Source of the DNA: Salvelinus alpinus
Taxonomy: Eukaryota; Chordata; Actinopteri; Salmoniformes; Salmonidae
Direction: 5' to 3'
Assembly: GCF_045679555.1 (NCBI RefSeq)
Contig: NC_092115.1
Coordinates: 38,128,728-38,192,727, forward strand
Length of the DNA stretch: 64,000 bases
Shown here in pieces: positions 25,101 to 34,100 of this stretch. The notes below the pieces were generated by a model that was not told where the DNA came from, made no database searches, and saw nothing but the letters and a program-made list of their open reading frames with translations. Every line of letters begins with the position of its first letter. Position 1 is the first letter of the stretch. The position numbers and the translations under genes were made by a program.

Positions 25101-28100
25101 GCTTGCCATTGGTTTGGCATCTCACAACCCTAGATGAGTCGATTCATGCCAGCTGTTTTGGATTGAATCATCAGCAAGGGCTACAGTTGCATCCAGTTAC
25201 CACCGTCGCACAAAAGGTTGAAGTCAAGAGGGGTTTGTTTGCCATCAACGGTTTCTGAAATACCATCACAGCAATAGATGATACCCACGTCTCGATAAAA
25301 GCACCATCCCAAAACGGGTTCAACTATGAACAGAAAAGTTTTCCGCTCAATGGATGTCATATGTGATGCTCAAAAGACGCTACTGAATGTGGTGGCCAGG
25401 TGGAACACACGACTCGCTCGTTCTGCAGAACAGCAATGTTGGCCTTCGCTTACAGGAGGGAGCTGTTGAGGATGGATGGCTTATTGGTGAGTGCCTACTC
25501 GTTTGAAGTATATTTGACATTGCTAAAGCAACTTGATTTGTCCTAATGGTTCTCTCTCTTTGTAGGACACAGAAGTTATCTGTTAAAACCCTGGCTGATG
25601 ACAAGGGTGGGAAATTAACTTTTTGGTCCACCAGCCACTGTGGCAGGTATATGAAAAAAATCTACCAGCTACTCAGATTTCTTTTTTATCAGCCGAAATT
25701 TGTTTTTCTGTAATTACACCAACAAAATCACAAAAACATGGATGAGCACACTTTCTAATGTTTCAAAGACAATACATGTACTAAAAGGAAGAAGTAATGG
25801 GGTATATTGCTTCATTTCATTTTATGACTTGCGTCTTTTAACCAATGTATGTTAAAAGAAATCATTTATATCCAATAATAAAAACAAGAACATCAAGAAC
25901 GTCTACAACTGAACATCAAGAACCAACAAAGTGCCCTGCCACAAAATGCTGAGTGATACGACTAATTTATTATTATAGTTCAGGGCTCTACGCTGACATT
26001 TTTCACAAGGAGTACATGATGTGATCCTAAGTAGAAATGTAGAAGCACACAAATAAATCTAGGAGAACAATGACTAAATGTTAATGAATATTTTTGTTTT
26101 GGTAGTGATCCATTCTCAATCAAGCACAATCATTAGATGAGACCAAAATGTTCAGCTTACCCCTTAAGGAACAGGCTGCTACTGTGGTAACTTGGCAAGT
26201 CAGTTAAGAACAAATTCTTATTTTCAATGATGGCCTAGGAACAGTGGGTTAACTGCCTTGTTCAGGGGCAGAACAACAGATTTTTACCTTGTCAGCTCAG
26301 GGATTCAATCTTGCAACCTTTCGGTTACTAGTCCAACGCTCTATCCACTAGGCTACTTGCCGCCTCGATATTGACCTGAAAAGGCTTTGCCATATTGTAA
26401 TGGCTTGCAGGGTGCTCCAAAATATGTCCATCAAGCCTGGCCTCCCTCTACAGCAGGTGGACCGACCTGACGACCCTATGCCTGATGCACAAATAGAATT
26501 TTATAGCCGAAGGAATTATTTAAAAGGCGCATACGTGAATGTAGTTTAGATCATTTGATTTGCACATGTGACCTGTTGCTTTAGTGAATCATTTATGTTA
26601 TTTAATGCCTTCCTCAATTGATTGTTTATTTCAAGGATGGAGTTATTGATGTCGTCTTGTTTTTTCAGGACCGCGTCAGTCAGTACCGTTGGCTCCCGAC
26701 TTGATGTGGCACGAGTTGACTTCCCCTGGTTGGCACTGTCACCAGTTCCCCTGGGTGGCACGGTGACTGGATCTCTGCCAGTCACTATCCGCAATAGATG
26801 TTCTTTTGTGTGTATTAATGACTTGTCGTGTTATTGTTTGATTCGTTTTGTTCCGAATCATTAGCCTACAATTATTTGTTTTAAACACAGGACAACGAAA
26901 AAACGACTTGTTTTCAATATCGTGATAAATAAATATGAATTGAATGAAATTGATATGCTGTATCCTTACCTTCAACCTGAACTTGCGATGGCCTTGAGTC
27001 AGACACCGGGCTGGGGGTCACTGTCACCCCCCAGTAGTATCCCTTACAGTAGTGGTTCTAACCAGTGGTACTAGGAGCCCTGGGGGTACTTGGTCAATCC
27101 ACAGGGGTACTTGAGAAGACTCATGAGACCATAGGCCTACTGGTAAAATGCACATGAGGGGGTACTTCAGGGGTACTCCGGGCAGAGCAAAATTCAGTTG
27201 GTGGTACAGTAACCAAAAAAGGTTGGGAACCACTGCCGTATGATGCCGGCAATTCTTAGTTCTAGAGGAGAGAGGCTCATCTCACTCAAATAACATTTTA
27301 TTTGTCACACGCGCTGAATACAACAGGTGTAGCCCTTACAGTGAAATACTTACTTACAAGCCCTTAACCAACAATGCAGTTTTAAGAAAAATACCTAAAA
27401 AATTTTTGAAATAAAAGTAACAAATAATGAAAGAGCAGCAGTAAAATAACAATAGCGAGGCTATATACAGGGAGTACCGGTACAGAGTCAATGTGCGGGG
27501 GTACCGGTTAGTCTAGGTAATGGAGTAATATGTACATGTCGGTAGAGTTATTAAAGTGACTATGCATAGATAATAACAGAGAGTAGCAGCAGTGTAGAGG
27601 AGGGGGCGGGCAGTGGAAATCGTCTGGGCAGCCATTTTGATTAGATGTTCAGGAGTCTTATGGCTTGGGGGTAGAAGCTGTTTAGAAGCCTCTTGGACCT
27701 AGACTTGGCGCTCCGGTACAGCTTGCTGTGCGGTAGCAGAGAACAGTCTATGACTAGGGTGGCTGGAGTCTTTGAAAATTTTAGGGCCTTCCTCTGACAC
27801 CGCCTGGTATAGAGGTCCTGGATGGCAGGAAGCTTGGCCCCAGTGATGATCTGGGCCATACGCACTACCTGCTGTAGGGCCTTGTGGTCGGTGGCTGAGC
27901 AGTTTCCATACCAGGCACTGATGCAACCCGTCAGGATGCTCTCGATGGTGCAGCTGTAGAACCTTTTTACGTTCTCTGCCACCCTCCAGTTGCACCAATG
28001 TCCTGTCTGTGAACTATTAGTGCCTTTTTGGCATTTAACTTAAGATCAAACCACTTTACTTTATCTCCACCACTGACCGGCATTCTGAAGAGGCAGCATT

Positions 28101-31100
28101 CACTGCAATTCCTACTTTCTCCCACACTATGTTTGTATTTTTACTGGTCAAGCCACAACTGAGCGAGCCAAGTAAAATGTTTTGGTTGCACTCAACCTCT
28201 GACACTAGCACCTTTTATTACAGTCTCGGATCAACAACAACAAAAATATTTTCCTTTTGTGGTTGAGCCATTGTATTTCATGGTACGGGGTTGTATCTTC
28301 GCGACGGGCTAGAAAGGGATGATTTTCATCATATATGGTTAACTATGGGCGTTTCAAAATGCAAATAGCAAGGCTGTGCACAAGCACTGGGGCTGAAAAC
28401 AATGGTGATCGACCACCTGTGTGTGTGTATGACGCTCGTAGGATTGTTTGATAAATCACTATGCATACGAACATTCTAAATTCCTTCCGTATGTATTATT
28501 TTAGAATAGTTACGACGTAATATTGATAAATGAATCCCCTGGAGTTTGCTAAATGGCATTGGCACTTGGAATGAAACTGGTGCGAGCTTCACATTCTACC
28601 TGGTCACCTCAATCAAAACGTCCCATTTTTGGGGCGGATAAATCCATGAATTTGATCAACAGTAAATGACATTATCCACATGATTCCCTGCCGCTGTGCC
28701 TTCCTGTTTCGCTGCAGCCGGCTGCTGTAATGAGTGAGTTCTGAAATGTTCTCACACTCTCCCTGCCCCTCGTGAGTGTATAACATTTCAAAATGCAATT
28801 ACGGGGGTAAAAAACTACTTTGGAAACAACTAGTTGTCCATATTCAAGAGAGGATGGTCAGCTTTCTGTAGTTATAACTTTGTATTTCTCAACGATCATT
28901 ATTGAGCTCAAAGCACACTGTTTTACCATCAAGATATCTGATATAGCTTTGAAATCCAAAGCGTGCAAAATGAAGCATCGGCCATCGCGAGTGCACTAGG
29001 CCTCATTGCTAAGTGTTTTTAGTACATTGCATTTACACTTGCGAAATGCACTCATTAAAAATAACCTCTGTGATCTCCATCTCGCTAGTTCATCTTTTTT
29101 ATTTTATTCAAGCGGATAAGGTAGTGATGTAGGCCGTGACGTGGCCACAATTGAAACCAGAACCTAGTCATTGTTGCCTAGGGTCAGGTGTTCAAAAATG
29201 TAGTATATTTTAAAACACCAGGATGTCATACTCATTGCGGCTTTTCGTCTAGTAGAATTTGCCGCACACGATTGAGGAAGATAATCAAGATAAGGTGATG
29301 CGCTGTACCAAAATTAACCAACGGCAGGAATCAACTCAATCGAACATTAGATGAGGTATTATCAGTATGAATAAGCCTGGTATGTTGATATTTGTTGCTT
29401 ACTGCATTCGTTTTTACGTAGGAGTACATTCTAATTAGCATGTAGTATGATTAGTACACAGTATATCGTTTTAGTAAGTAGTAGGCGAGACAGATTTTGG
29501 ACACGGCCAGTGTCAAAATATGCTGGGGAAAAGTGAAATGATTGCATTTCATTGCTTCCTGTTCCAATCTGGTGCCAGTGAGCCATTCATTTCAATGGAA
29601 CTCGTTTTTTTCCCATGAATAGCAAACCAATAACCATATTTCTAGGCTTGTGTTATAGAGACATAATTGATGTATGTACTTTTGACTGTCATCTGCTTGC
29701 CCTGTATTTTAGAATGTTTTTCCAGAGGAGTTTGGCCCCAAGTATGACTCAACACTGCAGATTCTTGTGTGGGAGTTCCTGTCCAGACTGGAGAAACTGC
29801 TTCCTGCTCCAAACATTAAACAGGTATTATTTTACTGTACATCATTTGAGGTATGCATTACGGATGGGCATTTGAAAGAATTTCTGTGTTTGAGTACTCA
29901 AGTACTTAAATGTCAGCGTGAAAGGGGGATGAATGCAAAACGTTTATGGTATGCTATCGGTTGCTACAATTTCTGGTTGTTCTGATACAACTGAAAACGA
30001 AATGTAACATTTTCACTGCACTTGACATATATCCCACAAATAATGAACACGTCTTAGAGTTTGAAATGTTGTCAGTGGTTTTAATGTAACCTGCTACTTA
30101 ATAGAATTTGTACATGTATGATTAGCAATCAAATACAAACCTTGAATCGAGTGCTTGCGCACCATACCTAGTATGCATGCGGATCTCAAGTAATTATTTG
30201 GCCCAAAGTGCCTTTGATTCCAGTCAAGACCTTGAAACGCCATTTTTACTTTCTCCACCTCTTAGACTGCATCGTGGCTCAACCTTGCCCCTGCTCTCTT
30301 AGAGGAGTGTGTGCAGTCTGTGGCTCACCCTGAGCCATTACAGGCACTCCTCCATCACCATAAAAATGGAAAACAGTTAGACACCAATGGTAGGTGGGGT
30401 ACAGGATTTGTAAATAATTGACTTGCCTGAATTTCTATATTTATGGGTAGAAATTAGGAAATGCAGGAAATGAAGGAAAAAGTTATCATTGATCTCAATA
30501 GTTATTCCTGATGTTTACTCGTGATGCTCTCCTTGTTTCTAGCTCTAAGGTCGACTGGTGGTGACTACATCCTCTCTTCACTGTCTTCCCCTTCCTCTGT
30601 GAAGGAAGAAAGTGCCTCTTACCAAGCTGGCCCAGAGAGACAGTCCTATCCCACCATGCAGGGATATCAAAGCCCTTTCCCATGTGATGAACCAGAGATG
30701 AGTTGGGACTGCCGAATGGCAGATTGTAGGGTCTGGACTGTAAAGCCACCAGCCGGTTCTGCTTCTGTGGAGGTAGAGGTCGAGACTATAGAGGACGCCA
30801 CTGATATAATGGTTAAACGCAAGACAATCGACAAAGAGTCGATAAAAGAGACGAGGAGAGAAGAAGCTGTTTTCTGCCCTCAGACACGCAGCGGACTGAA
30901 AACCAGCCGCTTGACAGCTGCCTGTCTGCGCCGTCAGCCTGTACTGCGTTTGAACAGGCTTGACATTAGCAATATGCCATTACCCAAGTCCTTGCTAACA
31001 CTGATTCTAAGGAGAGGGAGACTGCAGGCTGAGGTGACAAGACGCCCAGGACCGAAAAGAAGAGGCAGAAAGAAGAAACGGAGACGAGGACGGGGTGTTG

Positions 31101-34100
31101 CAAACGAGAAGATTGAAACAGACACACTTGACGTGAGCGATATGCCGCTACCCAAGTCATCACTAACGCTGACTCTAAAGAGAGGGATAGTGCAGGCTGA
31201 GGCGACGAGTTCCCAAGTACCGAAGAAAAGAGGCAGAAAGAAAGGACAGAAAATAGGACCTGGTATCACAAGATTAAAGATTGAAAATGTTGGAGTACAT
31301 ACGCTTGACATTAGCGATATGTCATTACCCAAGACCTCGCTAAAGCTGATCATACGGAGAAGGAAACTGCAGGCTGAGGCAACGGACAGAAAAGAAGGAC
31401 AGAAAAGAAGAGGCAGAAAGAAAAAATGGAGAAGAGGACGTGATGTCAGAAATGAGAAGACTGAAGCAAAGGGTGTGAAAAGAGAGCGGTCACCTGAAAC
31501 TGAGTGAGTGTCAGCTGTGGAACAGACGTATTCAAATCCAGGCCTCAAGGTCTGCAGTGCTGCTGGTTTTCTTTTCTCCCAGGTAGTAAATTGATTTATT
31601 AATATAATTGATTGACCAGAGAATACAGTCACCTAGTGTACAGAGAGGACTGAATCGGTCCCTGATTCGAGGGGTATTAGGGGATGGATGAAAACCAACA
31701 GTGGTGCAGACTTCAAAACCCAGATTTGAAGGCCCCTACAGTATTGGCTACCCAGCAAACCAAAAGTGGTTCTATGAAAGTTCCCAGAATATTTGTTAGG
31801 TTGCCACAAATGTTCTCATAACACAAAAACTGTCCAGTTATACTGATGATTATACAATGTTTGTATAAAATATTTGCCTGCTGTTGCAAGAACGTTCCCA
31901 GAACGTTGCTCATATATTTTGCTGCCGCACTATGTTCTGAAAAACATTACTGGTACATTTTGTTATTACATAACCTGGAGAACGTTTGGGGAATGTTCTG
32001 TGGTGGTTGTTACAGATTTTGTGCACAACATTTTAGTGAATGTTAGGACATTCCAAGGATATTTCATTTAAAACGTTTTCTGAACAAACAAACAAAAACT
32101 GTTATGAAAAACAGTATTTGAATGTTTTTGGAATGTTAACCTAATGTTATATAAAAAACCCTAGCTTATGTTCTGGGAATGTTCTCAGTTTGCTGGGTAG
32201 GACCTTGGCAATGAACTCGAATATTGAAAATCATAACTGACTTTAATTTTGGACTCTTCTCAGGGAAGATGCCGAACCATCAGATAATGAACTTTGGACC
32301 ACTGTCAATAAAGGGGCCACTGTCGATGAGTCTGGTAAGAAAAGTTCCTTAGTGAGTGTAGAGCAGTGAACGTCCAGCTCCTTAGATATACACAACTCCT
32401 GAATAAAGAAGAAGAAACTAGAAATGACACGCTTAAAGATGCAAAGAAAGTGGTTACTAGACCTAAATGTCCATGATATTCTGCTGTGAGAATAGCTAAG
32501 TGCTTATCATTCCATTGCGAGTTCAGTAAACACTTTCTCTGCATCTATAAGGCTGCAGTACCTTGTTCTTTATTTTAGGAAAGTTCTGTATCCCTTCACT
32601 TTATTGAGCTTTGTTCAAATGTGGTCTATTCTATTTTTATCAAGCACCAGATCTGTCTTACTTGTGCTCTTTGACTTTGATTGAGTTCATGTCAATATGG
32701 AGATGTCTTGCTCACTTCTGTCTTTTCAACACTAGGTGGGGTCCGTGCTTCTCCTCATTGTCCATCATCTCATAAGAGGGAGGAGGAATTGCAACAGCCC
32801 ATACAGCACTTTCACTCAGAGGAGCACGGGGGTCATATGGCCAAAGGGCAGAACAGAGAAGAACACTCAGAGAGTGTACCTCAGGACTCTCAAACTCTTG
32901 AGCCATCCAACAGCTCTCACAAAAGAAGCTTTCGCTCAGAGGAGCACAGAGGTCATATGGCAGAAGGGCAGAACAGAGAAGAATGCTCAGTTAGTGTACC
33001 TCAGGACTCTCTAACTCCTGAGCCATCCAACAGCTCTCACAAAAGAAGCTTTCGCTCAGAGGAGCACAGAGGTCATATGGCAGAAGGGCAGAACAGAGAA
33101 GAATGCTCAGTTAGTGTACCTCAGGACTCTCTAACTCCTGAGCCATCCAACAGCTCTCACAAAAGAAGCTTTCGTTCAGAGGAGCACAGAGGTCATATGG
33201 CAGAAGAGCAGAACAGAAAAGAACGCTCAGTTAGTGTACCTCAGGACTCTCTAACTCCTGAGCCATCCAACAGCTCTCACAAAAGAAGCCAACGCGTCAA
33301 AGCATGCTCTTTCTGTGGCAAGACTTTCACTGACACACTGGGCTTGACAAGACACATGCGATCTCACATTGAGCAGATGTCACATCAATGCACCCAGTGT
33401 GGGCAAGAGTTTGAATTCAGTGAGGACTTAGAGGAACACCAGAAGCATGGCTGTGAGGAAATGAACAAAAAGGATAATAGTGAGGAAAATGGTGATGACT
33501 ACTGTGGGAGAACTGTACAGCAAAAACCTGATCTGAAAAAAAAAACTGATCTAAAAAGAGACAAAAAACCTGATCTAAAAAGAGACAAAAAACCTGATCT
33601 GAAAGGAGACAAAAAACCTGATCTGAAAGGAGACAAAAAACCTGATCTGAAAGGAGACAAGAGACCTGATCTGAAAGGAGACAAGAAACCTGATCTGAAA
33701 GGAGACAAGAAACCTGATCTGAAAGGAGACAAGAAACCTGATCTGAAAGGAGACAAGAAACCTGATCTGAAAGGAGACAAGAAACCTGATCTGAAAGGAG
33801 ACAAGAAACCTGATCTGAAAGGAGACAAGAAACCTGATCTGGAAGGAGACAAGAAACCTGATCTGGAAGGAGACAAGAAACCTGATCTGGAAGGAGACAA
33901 ACAACCTGATCTGAAAGGAGACAAACAACCTGATCTGGGAGGAGACAAACAACCTGATCTGAAAGGAGACAAACAACCTGATCTGAAAGGAGACAAACAA
34001 CCTGATCTGGGAGGAGACAAACAACCTGATCTGGAAGGAGACAAACAACCTGATCTGAAAGGAGACAAACAACCTGATCTGAAAGGAGACCTAAAACAAC

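Noticed and set aside
30934..31632. Minus-strand frame of 232 codons opposite exon 7
   Set aside because: Antisense of the basic repeats; the sense strand has matching splice sites and phase.
32681..32735. Start codon and 18-residue N-terminal extension before exon 9 (also 40715-40769)
   Set aside because: It precedes a strong acceptor (caacactag), and the phase from exon 8 fits exactly at the acceptor, so the extension is intron.
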